Source: Armatimonadota bacterium
GTDB taxonomy: Bacteria; Armatimonadota; Armatimonadia; Armatimonadales; Armatimonadaceae
Direction of reading: 5' to 3'
DNA length: 15,510 nt
Assembly: GCA_014379275.1 (NCBI GenBank)
Contig: JACMMA010000420.1
Span: 1-15,510, forward strand
Positions 7,708-14,368 of this stretch are shown piece after piece. Below the pieces are notes generated by a model. The model searched no databases and was not told where the DNA came from. It was given only the letters and a program-made list of their open reading frames with translations. Within the stretch, counting starts at the first letter, position 1, and each line of letters opens with the position of its first letter. The position numbers and the translations under genes were made by a program.

Positions 7708-8109
7708 ATGAACATCGTGCTGGAACCCGATATAGAGCAGTGGGTCGGTCAGGAAGCGCAACGCGTTGGCATCGCCCCCGAAGTATTCGTTGCGCAACGT
7801 CTGCGCGATCAGAGTAACCTGGCACGTAAACTCGCGGCACTCCCCGACGAAGAAAGCATCTTGCTCACTCGCATCAACGAGGGACTGCCGACAGACTTCT
7901 GGTTGCGGTACCGGGAATTGGTCGGGAAACGACAGGCAGAAGTTCTGACCGACGAGGAACGAGCAGAACTGATTCGCCTTTCCGACCGGGTCGAGCAAAA
8001 GAACGCCGAGCGTGCGCCGTATCTGATCGCATTGGCACGACTGCGGGGTGTCTCGTTGCCGGTGTTGGTGCAACAACTGGGTCTGCGCCCGGCGTCCGTC
8101 ACGGTATGA
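7708..8109 (+). CDS. Small protein with antitoxin-like N-terminus, partner of HNH nuclease
   Basis: Two in-frame ATGs compete. The one at 7702 is 1 nt from GCAGGAG (7694-7700); the one at 7708 is 7 nt away, so 7708 is preferred, giving 133 aa. The N-terminus (MNIVLEPDIEQWVGQEAQRV followed by GIAPEVFVAQRL) has the short strand plus two helices seen in many ribbon-helix-helix-like antitoxins. The rest is helical and charged (FWLRYRELVGKRQAEVLTDEERAELIRLSDR), ending in a segment like LRGVSLPVLVQQLG. I recall this family only as uncharacterised proteins often found beside HNH genes, especially in cyanobacteria. It starts 31 bp after yifB, and its stop codon overlaps the HNH start codon (ATGA), so the two are probably translated together. 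DNA binding is an inference from the pattern. Confidence 0.8.
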   Translation: MNIVLEPDIEQWVGQEAQRVGIAPEVFVAQRLRDQSNLARKLAALPDEESILLTRINEGLPTDFWLRYRELVGKRQAEVLTDEERAELIRLSDRVEQKNAERAPYLIALARLRGVSLPVLVQQLGLRPASVTV

Positions 8110-8549
8110 CCGAATCCGACCGCCGGATAGTCGCCGAGCGTGCCGACCATTACTGTGAGTACTGTTTCAGTCAGGGGTTAATCTCGCACGACGACTTCGC
8201 CGTGGAACACATCCGCCCGCGTGCCGACGGCGGTTCGGAGAGCCTCGATAACCTCGCTTGGAGTTGTCAGGGATGCAACAACCGGAAGTATACCACCCAG
8301 GAAGCGATAGACCCGGCGACCGGTTTAACCGCACGGCTGTATAATCCGCGTGCCGAACGATGGAGAGATCATTTCATCTGGGGCGACGATTTCACCCGTA
8401 TCGAGGGTGTCTCACCTACCGGACGAGCAACTGTAGTTCGCCTGGACCTAAACCGCGCGGGAGTCGTAAACTTGCGCCGGGCACTCCGATTCGGTGGCTA
8501 TCATCCGCCACGCCTAGCTCTGTTTGAACCGGAATCTACAAAAATCTGA
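8106..8549 (+). CDS. HNH endonuclease domain protein
   Basis: The 147-aa protein has a clear treble-clef HNH domain at about 8-65. C17/C20 and C54/C57 form the zinc knuckles. EH at 34-35 carries the general-base histidine, and DN at 48-49 the central Asn. NNRK at 58-61 replaces the last His with Asn, making an HNN variant seen in other family members. The segment PRADGGSESLDNLAWSCQGC is typical. The C-terminal part (about 70-147: AIDPATGLTARLYNPR, then HFIWGDD and TGRATVVRLDLNR) is shared by a group of small stand-alone HNH proteins rather than restriction enzymes. A DNA or RNA nuclease is predicted; the target is unknown. The ATG overlaps the stop of the upstream gene, so it depends on that gene for translation. 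A decayed yifB end follows 47 bp later. Confidence 0.88.
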   Translation: MTESDRRIVAERADHYCEYCFSQGLISHDDFAVEHIRPRADGGSESLDNLAWSCQGCNNRKYTTQEAIDPATGLTARLYNPRAERWRDHFIWGDDFTRIEGVSPTGRATVVRLDLNRAGVVNLRRALRFGGYHPPRLALFEPESTKI

Positions 8550-8596
8550 CCGAAGGTGTGGCGGTGTGCTCTTTGACTGAATGATATCCGGAACTC

Positions 8597-8691
8597 AGTC
8601 GCGATATTCTACAACTCGCGCGCGATCCCGAATCTCGCAGGGATAGAGATCACCGGTACCGCGCCCTCGACCGGAAGCTCTGGGGAGGCAA
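8597..8691 (+). pseudogene. Decayed 3' fragment of a second yifB
   Basis: Translated in pieces, this stretch repeats the end of YifB. SRDILQLAR (8597-8623) matches YDRILKLAR. IPNLAGIEITG (8625-8657, shifted one frame) matches ISDLAGEDTIG. YRALDRKLWGG (8657-8689, back in the first frame) matches the YifB C-terminus. A 2-nt loss after the first block and a deletion removing the codons for about IAHVAEAVQ break the frame. The tail keeps RKLWG, which is closer to the usual family sequence than the RKFWG of the intact gene. The fragment therefore looks like the displaced end of an older or foreign yifB rather than a fresh copy. Nothing recognisable of yifB lies upstream of 8597. Confidence 0.8.
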
Positions 8692-8805
8692 TGCTCCATC
8701 CGTTGTATCATGTGTGTTGCGCGGACTCGAATATCACCATTTCGGGACGCCTCGATGCGACGACTGCGTGACGTCGCGATCAACAGCCTTCATTTATCCC
8801 TCCGC

Positions 8806-8834
8806 TTGACCGAAAATTCGGGAACGGATAAAAT
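8806..8834 (+). promoter_or_regulatory. Sigma70-type promoter
   Basis: TTGACC at 8806-8811 and TAAAAT at 8829-8834 are separated by exactly 17 bp, each matching the bacterial consensus at 5 of 6 positions. The surroundings are AT-rich for this window. Transcription would start near 8841, giving a leader of about 460 nt before the GH44 start at 9301. It is the best promoter match I found in the window; its use is not shown. Confidence 0.5.
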
Positions 8835-8913
8835 CAAAAAGCCTATCGGACACGTTGAAAAGTGCCCATAATTTAGATGGGGTGATTACCGCGCTGTGAA
8901 TTTCCCTTCGAAT

Positions 8914-8947
8914 GAACCCGCTGTGAATCGAGACGGGTTCGTGAACC
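8914..8947 (+). other. Overlapping inverted repeats (alternative hairpins) in the leader
   Basis: GAACCCG (8914-8920) pairs with CGGGTTC (8934-8940). The second arm can instead pair downstream, GGTTC (8936-8940) with GAACC (8943-8947). The shared middle arm makes the two hairpins exclusive. The element lies about 75-105 nt into the predicted transcript. It could be an RNA switch or a protein-binding site; no known family is recognised. Confidence 0.3.
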
Positions 8948-9300
8948 ACGGTGCGATCTCGCGCGACAAAACGCGCATTGAATCGCAAAACTTGCAATCG
9001 ATCCTCGTCTGTTATGCGCATTGGGATGACGGTCAGGTCACTTTCCGTTTGTCCACTCGGCACAGAGGTCATGGCTAGCTCCGGTAGGTTTCGATGCACA
9101 TGACAACCGCGCCGGAAAGGAACAAAAACGCTTACCACTCCTGTTATGGGCGACCGCTGCAGCGCACATAGCGTGCCGAACGTTCTACATTGAAATCGCT
9201 CGCGGGGTCATTGCCGACGACATTCTGACGGTGCCGGTGACCACGACGGGCGCAAAATCCAGGTCGTATCGTGCGACCGGAATCTCAAGGATTCTTTGAT

Positions 9301-11280
9301 ATGAAGAAAATGGTTACTCTCGATTTGCTACACCGCGTCGCCGTACGTGTCGCGGTTGTCCCCTTTGTTCTGGCTGCCTCCCAGGCTGTCTACGCCCAGA
9401 ACCCGTCGACAACGATCACCGTGTATCCCAGCGTGAACCGGCGCCCGATCGACCCGCGCATTTACGGCGTCGCCTACGGCACCGCCGCGACGCTGGCGGA
9501 GTTGAATTCCCCGCTGAACCGCCTCGGCGGAAATAATCTATCCCGGTACAACTGGAAACAGAATGCCGATAACCGGGCGAGCGATTATTATTTTGAGAGC
9601 ATCGGGGGGGCGAGCGCGAGCCCGGGCGAGCGCGGCGATACGTTTGTTGCCGATACGCGTGCCGCCAATGTCGGCGCCGAACCGATGCTTACGATACCCA
9701 TGATCGGGTACGTCGCGACCCTCGGCCCGAATCGCTCTAAGACGGCGTCATTCCTGGTCTCGCGCTACGGAGCGCAACAGTCTACCGACTACTGGTGGCG
9801 TGATGCGGGCAACGGTGTTTTATCCAACGGCTCCCTGATCACCAATAATAACCCGCTCGACGCCAATGTTGTTGCGGACAGCACTTTCCAACAGGACTGG
9901 GTCCGGCATCTGGTCGGGCGATGGGGGAGTGCGGCTAACGGTGGTGTGAAGTACTACCTGTACGACAACGAACACGGCTTGTGGCATGCTACCCACCGGG
10001 ACGTCAAGCCGACCGGTCCTAAGATGGAGGAGATCCGCGACAAAATCATTGAGTACGGCACCAAGATACGCGCGGTAGACTCGCGAGCGATACTCGTCGG
10101 TCCCGAGGAATGGGGGTGGAGCGGATACCTTTACAGCGGGTATGACCAGCAATACGGCAACAAAAACGGGTGGGGTTATCTGCCCGATCGATCCAGCCAT
10201 GCCGGGTGGGATTACCTACCCTGGTTGCTAGATCAACTTAAGCGCCATCAAGACGCCACCGGGGAGCGCTTGCTGGATATTTTCACCGTGCATTATTACC
10301 CGCAAGGGGGGGAGTTCGGTGGCGGCACCGACACGGCGATGCAACTGCGGCGGAACCGGTCTACACGCTCTTTATGGGATCCCAACTACAAGGACGAGAC
10401 GTGGATCAATTCGCAGGTGAAACTGGTGCCGCGCTTGCGCCAGTGGGTGGACGCGTATTATCCCGGCACCAAGATCGGGGTAACCGAATACAACTGGGGG
10501 GCGGAAAGCCACATCAACGGCGCGACGGCCCAGGCGGATGTTCTGGGAATATTCGGGCGCGAGGGGCTCGACATTGCCAACCGGTGGACGACCCCGAACC
10601 CGACCACGCCGACGTTCAAGGCGATGAAGATGTACCGCAACTACGACGGCAACAGGGGCAGTTTCGGAGAAACCTCGGTATCGACCGTTGTAGCCAACCC
10701 GGATAACGTCAGTTCGTTCTCCGCGGTGCGGTCGTCCGACGGGGCACTCACGGTGATGGTGATCAGTAAGTATTTGAGCGGGAACACGCCCGCGACGATT
10801 CAACTGTCGAACTTCAACGCCGCCGCCAAAGCCCAGGTGTATCAGCTGACATCCGCTAACGCTATCACGCGCCTCGCGGATGCGACGGTCACGGCGAAAA
10901 CGATCACCGCGACACTTCCCTCCCAGAGCATCACCCTATTCGTCGTCCCGGCGAACCCCACATTCAACACCTCCGCGTCGGCCACGCCCAACCCCGTAAG
11001 CCGCAACACCGCCACAGCGATCCGACTTAATGTCAAGGACACCGGTGGGGTACTGACGGACGCCATCGTCAACATGGAGATATACAATGCCGCGGGTCAG
11101 AAGGTAAACCAACAGGTCACCTCCGGGCAGAGCTTCGGCACGAACCAGACGCGCACCTACACGTATGGCTGGACCCCGACAGTGGCGGGAAACTACACCG
11201 TTAAAATCGGGGTTTTCAATGGCACGTGGGGTGCCATGTATCACTGGAACAACGGCGCGGCTGTGATCACTGTTCAGTAG
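9301..11280 (+). CDS. Secreted glycoside hydrolase family 44 enzyme (endoglucanase-like)
   Basis: ATG 9301 is chosen over the upstream GTG 9271: AAGG (9287-9290) lies 10 nt before it and the signal peptide starts there (1-32, cleavage near AVYA-Q). The product is 659 aa. The catalytic domain covers about 38-550. Family-44 marks include the start TVYPSVNRRPIDPRIYG, LNRLGGNNLSRYNW (72-85), the acid/base region YLYDNEHGLWHATHRDVKP with E224, HYYPQGGE (331-338) and the nucleophile region GVTEYNWG with E396. Family members cut beta-1,4 glucan chains in cellulose, xyloglucan or mixed polymers. The C-terminal part (about 553-659, ending TVKIGVFNGTWGAMYHWNN) looks like an Ig-like beta domain, perhaps for binding sugar. 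There is no dockerin or PEP-CTERM tail, so the enzyme is probably free. A terminator follows, so the gene is a single unit. Confidence 0.9.
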   Translation: MKKMVTLDLLHRVAVRVAVVPFVLAASQAVYAQNPSTTITVYPSVNRRPIDPRIYGVAYGTAATLAELNSPLNRLGGNNLSRYNWKQNADNRASDYYFESIGGASASPGERGDTFVADTRAANVGAEPMLTIPMIGYVATLGPNRSKTASFLVSRYGAQQSTDYWWRDAGNGVLSNGSLITNNNPLDANVVADSTFQQDWVRHLVGRWGSAANGGVKYYLYDNEHGLWHATHRDVKPTGPKMEEIRDKIIEYGTKIRAVDSRAILVGPEEWGWSGYLYSGYDQQYGNKNGWGYLPDRSSHAGWDYLPWLLDQLKRHQDATGERLLDIFTVHYYPQGGEFGGGTDTAMQLRRNRSTRSLWDPNYKDETWINSQVKLVPRLRQWVDAYYPGTKIGVTEYNWGAESHINGATAQADVLGIFGREGLDIANRWTTPNPTTPTFKAMKMYRNYDGNRGSFGETSVSTVVANPDNVSSFSAVRSSDGALTVMVISKYLSGNTPATIQLSNFNAAAKAQVYQLTSANAITRLADATVTAKTITATLPSQSITLFVVPANPTFNTSASATPNPVSRNTATAIRLNVKDTGGVLTDAIVNMEIYNAAGQKVNQQVTSGQSFGTNQTRTYTYGWTPTVAGNYTVKIGVFNGTWGAMYHWNNGAAVITVQ

Positions 11281-11304
11281 TACCACTTTCCCATCGAGGA
11301 GTGT

Positions 11305-11359
11305 CCGCGCGCCCTGCCGACCGGCAGTTGTCGGTAAGGCGCGCGGGTATTTGTATTTT
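11305..11359 (+). terminator. Intrinsic terminator after the GH44 gene
   Basis: CCGCGCGCC (11305-11313) pairs perfectly with GGCGCGCGG (11338-11346). Inside it, CCGAC (11317-11321) pairs with GTCGG (11330-11334), extending the stem. A T-rich run, TATTTGTATTTT (11348-11359), follows immediately. It begins 25 bp after the GH44 stop. This is a good Rho-independent terminator. Confidence 0.8.
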
Positions 11360-11458
11360 CCTGACAGGCGGATCGAGTGAGGGGAGTCGCAACACGACTG
11401 CCGGTTCCGACAATAAATGGAGGCGCGTCGATTTTACCCGGTCGCAGCCTTGACGACT

Positions 11459-11475
11459 TGGTATAACCTGGGTTA
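11459..11475 (+). promoter_or_regulatory. Extended -10 promoter with overlapping palindrome before pncB
   Basis: TGGTATAAC (11459-11467) is an extended -10 element: TGn followed by TATAAC, 5 of 6 to consensus. TAACC-TG-GGTTA (11464-11475) is an inverted repeat overlapping the -10 and the predicted start site, where a repressor could block initiation. A TTGACG at 11450-11455 is too close to be its -35. The regulator is unknown; NAD-pathway regulators often act at such sites in other bacteria, but I cannot match this to a known motif. Confidence 0.4.
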
Positions 11476-11510
11476 AAACAGATCACTCTTTCGATTCCAG
11501 GCGACAGGAA

Positions 11511-12776
11511 ATGCCCACTCAAATGAACGTAACTATAGATCCCTCACCGGATTTCACCCCTCTGATTTTAAGCCTCCTCGATAACGACTTTTACAAAATC
11601 ACGATGATGCGGGTCGCGTTCGAGCGGTTCCCGGCGGCGCAGGCAAAATACCGTTTCGTCTGTCGCACGAAGGGTGTTGATTTGCGCCCGATGCAGGTTG
11701 CCCTCCGGGAGCAGATTGATTACCTTGCGGACGTGTCGTTCTCGGGCGGGGAGCTTTCCTGGTTGCGGCAATTTTCGTATCTGAGCCGGGGTTTCGTCGA
11801 CGGATTACGAACCTTCCGCCTCGTTGCCGACGATGTGTCTGTCGGGGAGCGTGACGGGCAGTTGGAGGTTCTTGTCGAAGGTCCCTGGTGGCGGACGATT
11901 CTTTGGGAGGTTCCGATTCTGGCACTGATCTCGGAACTTTATCATCAGTCCGAGGGGCATATCTCCCCTGAAATAGCGGCGGAAGGGATGCGCCGGGCAG
12001 AAGGAAAGTTGGGATTTCTCAAAGCGCAGTCGGATCAGCCGGATCGCTTCCGGGTGATCGACATGGGAACGCGCCGCCGTTTCTCGGGTGCGTGGCAGCG
12101 GCAAGTCATCGCCAATCTGTCGGGAGTGCTACCGGGCGTCTTCGTGGGTACGAGTAATATGTTGCTGGCAAAAAATACCGGGCTTCGCCTGTATGGCACG
12201 ATGGCGCACGAGTACCTGTCGGCGTTCCAAGCGCTGGTTCATCCGGCGGACAGTCAGCGGGTCGCGCTCGATACCTGGATGGACGTGTACCGGGGCGATC
12301 TCGGGGTCGCGCTGACCGACACCATCGGCATGGACGCGTTCTTCAGGGACTTCGACAAAAAACTCGCGCTGTCGTTTTCGGGGTGTCGCCAAGATAGCGG
12401 TGACCCGCACCTCTGGGGAAGGCGTCTGATCGACCATTATAAGTCGCTGGGAATCGATGCCAAAACAAAAACCGCCGTTTTCTCCGATAATCTGGACATC
12501 CCGAAAGCGTTCGCGCTGTACGCCGACTTCGCGGACGAAATAAATCTGCTTTTCGGCATCGGAACGAACCTGACGAACGATCTGGGGACGCCGCGTCTGT
12601 CTATCGTGATGAAACTCGTCGCGCTGAACGACCGCCCGGTCGCCAAGATCAGCGACGAGCCCGCGAAAGCGATCTGCGACGACCCGCTACACCTGGAGTA
12701 TCTTAAGCATGTCTACGGAGTGACCGTTCCTCCCTCCCCTGGGCACCCTCTGGGTACCCCTCTCTCATTCCGATGA
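11511..12776 (+). CDS. pncB: Nicotinate phosphoribosyltransferase
   Basis: The 421-aa enzyme makes nicotinate mononucleotide from nicotinate and PRPP with ATP, the first step of the Preiss-Handler NAD salvage route in the cytoplasm. Signatures are LLDNDFYKITMM (22-33), GTRRRFS (186-192), GTSN (213-216), GTMAHE (229-234, with H233 the histidine phosphorylated in the family), LTDTIG (268-273), CRQDSGDP (292-299) and FGIGTNLTND (348-357). The length is normal for the bacterial PncB type. The start is uncertain: AGGA sits 1 nt before ATG 11511, while the next ATG (11523) is 13 nt away. AGG at 11499-11501 can serve 11511. The last residues (about 407-421, PPSPGHPLGTPLSFR) come from a C/T-rich low-complexity stretch and look like a recent addition to the family's usual end. 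Confidence 0.93.
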   Translation: MPTQMNVTIDPSPDFTPLILSLLDNDFYKITMMRVAFERFPAAQAKYRFVCRTKGVDLRPMQVALREQIDYLADVSFSGGELSWLRQFSYLSRGFVDGLRTFRLVADDVSVGERDGQLEVLVEGPWWRTILWEVPILALISELYHQSEGHISPEIAAEGMRRAEGKLGFLKAQSDQPDRFRVIDMGTRRRFSGAWQRQVIANLSGVLPGVFVGTSNMLLAKNTGLRLYGTMAHEYLSAFQALVHPADSQRVALDTWMDVYRGDLGVALTDTIGMDAFFRDFDKKLALSFSGCRQDSGDPHLWGRRLIDHYKSLGIDAKTKTAVFSDNLDIPKAFALYADFADEINLLFGIGTNLTNDLGTPRLSIVMKLVALNDRPVAKISDEPAKAICDDPLHLEYLKHVYGVTVPPSPGHPLGTPLSFR

Positions 12777-12784
12777 GGGAGGGG
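12757..12784 (+). terminator. Hairpin over the pncB stop codon
   Basis: CCCCTCTCTCA (12757-12767) pairs with TGAGGGAGGGG (12774-12784), an 11-bp stem with one G-U wobble and a 6-nt loop. The stop codon TGA (12774-12776) is inside the stem. A G-rich run follows instead of a T-tract, so it is not a classic intrinsic terminator. It lies between convergent genes and could slow transcription from either side or protect the mRNA end. Confidence 0.45.
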
Positions 12785-12796
12785 GCGGGGGGGAGG
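12777..12796 (+). other. G-run tract, possible G-quadruplex
   Basis: GGG, GGGGG and GGGGGGG runs at 12777-12779, 12781-12785 and 12787-12793, split only by A and C, give enough G triplets for a four-tract quadruplex. A further GG follows at 12795-12796. The tract fills the 26-bp gap between convergent genes. It overlaps one arm of the stop-codon hairpin, so the two structures would compete. Confidence 0.4.
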
Positions 12797-12802
12797 AAAC
12801 GC

Positions 12803-14128
12803 CTACTCGTTCGCCCCCTTGCGGCGACGGGCGATGGCTACTCCCAGTAGCGAACAGCCCGCGCCCACCATCAGCGGCAAAGTCCCCGCTTCCGGCACTA
12901 TCACGACGCGGAACGCGAAGAACTGGTTCTTTTGCGGCGAGTTCGCGGAGAAGTTATCGTCCGACGCGACGATCAGCGAGAACGAACCGTCTGAAAGTTG
13001 CGGTCCGAAACTCAGGGCTTCCAAGTTGTCGATGCGGATTTGCGCCCCGTCGAACAGCGCGGCGTTGAAGTCAAAGAGCAGGGTTTTCTGGACGCCGACG
13101 ATGGTTTCCGCGACGCCGCCCCCGAGCGTGTCGATGCCCGAAATGTCCTGCGCCCCGGTGAGCGTTCCCTGAAAGATACGGACCTCGTTCGTTTGTGAGG
13201 GGGTATTCGGGCTGGTGGTCAGCGAGCGTTCCAGCGCGAGGAACGTCGTATCGCTCGTGAAGAGTATGTCTACGAGGCCGGCGGTGGCGAATGTCCCGGC
13301 GTTGGGCTGGCGGACGATGGTGTCCGTGCGGTACAGATACTCGGCGGTTCGATTCCCGGTGGTGGGGTCGAACGCGATGATGCGCGAGTTCGCTCGCGGA
13401 GAGTTCGCGGGCGTGGTGAATGTCGCCGGACCACCGTCCTGGCGCAGTCCGCCCTCGGTCGCGGTGTACAAACGAGTCCCACTGGCGTTGAACGCGAGCG
13501 ATTCGAACACGAGGTTGTTGTCCGGTCCTTGATCTGCCGCCGCACCGATGGTGTTGTACCGCGCGGGCAAGTTTATTTGCCCGGTGTCGGTCTCTTTGCC
13601 GGACAGGTCGTACCGGCGGATGAAAGGGTTCTGGGTATTCGCGCCACGGAAGCCTTCCGAAGACACATACAGGCTGTTGCCGTCCGGTGCCAGGGCAATG
13701 CCTTCCGGGTCAATCGTAAACGGAGCCGTGGTCGGGAAATTGTCACCCCCGAGTTGCTTGAGCGTGGTCACCGAGGTGAAAGTCACATCGCCGTCGCCGA
13801 GCGCATCGTCCGACAGGTTGATATTCAGCCCGTAAAACCGTGCGGCACCGCGCGTTTCACTCCCGGCGTCGTCGCTCAGGGCAAAAAACCGGTTGTTGGC
13901 ACGGTCGTAGGTAAGACCGGAGAGCCCACCGACCGTGGTGCCGCCGAACGTCGTGCCGGGAACGAGGTTTGTGACAGACGACAGTTCGGTGCGCCCGATG
14001 GACTGCAGACTGCCGATGGGACCGATGTTCAACTGCGCGTGTGCGTTTGAGGACAGCACGGCGATTCCGAGGGTAACGGCGACGGCGGTGAAGGTGCCGG
14101 TCCCGATAGCGCGTGTAAATGGTGTCAT
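12803..14128 (-). CDS. Exported phytase-like esterase-domain protein with PEP-CTERM-like tail
   Basis: The frame is open further upstream (to 14362), but ATG at 14128 has AAAGGA 8 nt before it and begins a signal peptide (1-32, cleavage at NAHA-Q). The product is 441 aa. The mature part matches the 'esterase-like activity of phytase' domain: GGLSGLTYDRANNRFFALSDD (67-87), FTIDPEGIALAPDGNSLYVSSEG (137-159), FESLAFNASGTRLYTATEG (208-226), SRIIAFDPTTG (248-258) and DNLEALSFGPQLSDGSFSLIVASDDNF (367-393). This is a beta-propeller of repeated Asp-rich blades, secreted, with an unproven phosphate-ester substrate. The C-terminus PEAGTLPL (412-419), hydrophobic helix and RRRK (434-437) form the same sorting tail as the protein at 271-816. 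The gene is convergent with pncB and divergent from the dehydrogenase gene. Confidence 0.87.
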   Translation of the reverse strand: MTPFTRAIGTGTFTAVAVTLGIAVLSSNAHAQLNIGPIGSLQSIGRTELSSVTNLVPGTTFGGTTVGGLSGLTYDRANNRFFALSDDAGSETRGAARFYGLNINLSDDALGDGDVTFTSVTTLKQLGGDNFPTTAPFTIDPEGIALAPDGNSLYVSSEGFRGANTQNPFIRRYDLSGKETDTGQINLPARYNTIGAAADQGPDNNLVFESLAFNASGTRLYTATEGGLRQDGGPATFTTPANSPRANSRIIAFDPTTGNRTAEYLYRTDTIVRQPNAGTFATAGLVDILFTSDTTFLALERSLTTSPNTPSQTNEVRIFQGTLTGAQDISGIDTLGGGVAETIVGVQKTLLFDFNAALFDGAQIRIDNLEALSFGPQLSDGSFSLIVASDDNFSANSPQKNQFFAFRVVIVPEAGTLPLMVGAGCSLLGVAIARRRKGANE

Positions 14129-14186
14129 GTCCGAAATCCTTTCGTCGGGCGAACCGGTCTTTCGAAGAGCGATGGCCGCGTGATTG

Positions 14187-14225
14187 TAGACGATTAATGT
14201 TAAGAGAATATTAACGGAACGTCTA
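14187..14225. promoter_or_regulatory. Nested inverted repeat in the divergent promoter region
   Basis: TAGACG (14187-14192) and CGTCTA (14220-14225) form an outer inverted repeat. GTTAA (14199-14203) and TTAAC (14211-14215) form an inner one. The stretch is AT-rich in a GC-rich window and lies between the phytase-like gene and the dehydrogenase gene, which read away from each other. On the minus strand TACAAT (14188 to 14183) is a fair -10. This suggests a shared operator-promoter. A separate 6-bp inverted repeat, GGTCGT/ACGACC, lies at 14282-14299 nearer the dehydrogenase. No regulator is identified. Confidence 0.4.
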
Positions 14226-14368
14226 GAAAACGCCTGAACCAACAGGTATCGGGGATGATCGTGAGGGGAATCCATATCGGCGGTCGTGAACGAACGACCA
14301 CCGGAACGGGTTTGTTTGCAGGACAGGCGGGATTGGGGAAAAGGAGCGCGGTAGGGGGACAAGTACCG

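Larger units (their letters stand above)
8692..9300. other. Gene-poor leader region before the GH44 gene
   Basis: No convincing gene is visible over about 600 bp. Short open frames exist on both strands (for example 8896-9078 plus, 8794-9138 minus), but they lack a good ribosome binding site or any family signature. The region holds a promoter-like sequence (8806-8834) and inverted repeats (8914-8947). It may be a long 5' leader for the GH44 gene together with insertion debris left by the event that placed the HNH module. Confidence 0.5.

Noticed and set aside
8896..9078. Possible 60-aa plus-strand small gene starting with GTG
   Set aside because: Downstream of the predicted promoter, but the ribosome binding site is weak (GGGGTG, 11 nt away), the composition is not convincing, and it contains the overlapping inverted repeats.
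8794..9138. Possible 114-aa minus-strand gene in the GH44 leader
   Set aside because: No family signature that I recognise, and it runs opposite to the promoter-like sequence in the same region. Kept only as a remote possibility.
11450..11478. TTGACG ... TTAAAA as a standard -35/-10 promoter for pncB
   Set aside because: Spacing is 17 bp, but TTAAAA matches the -10 consensus at only 3 of 6 positions; the extended -10 TGGTATAAC is better.
14129..14362. N-terminal extension of the phytase-like protein
   Set aside because: ATG 14128 has AAAGGA at proper spacing and begins a signal peptide; the extension crosses the AT-rich divergent promoter region.
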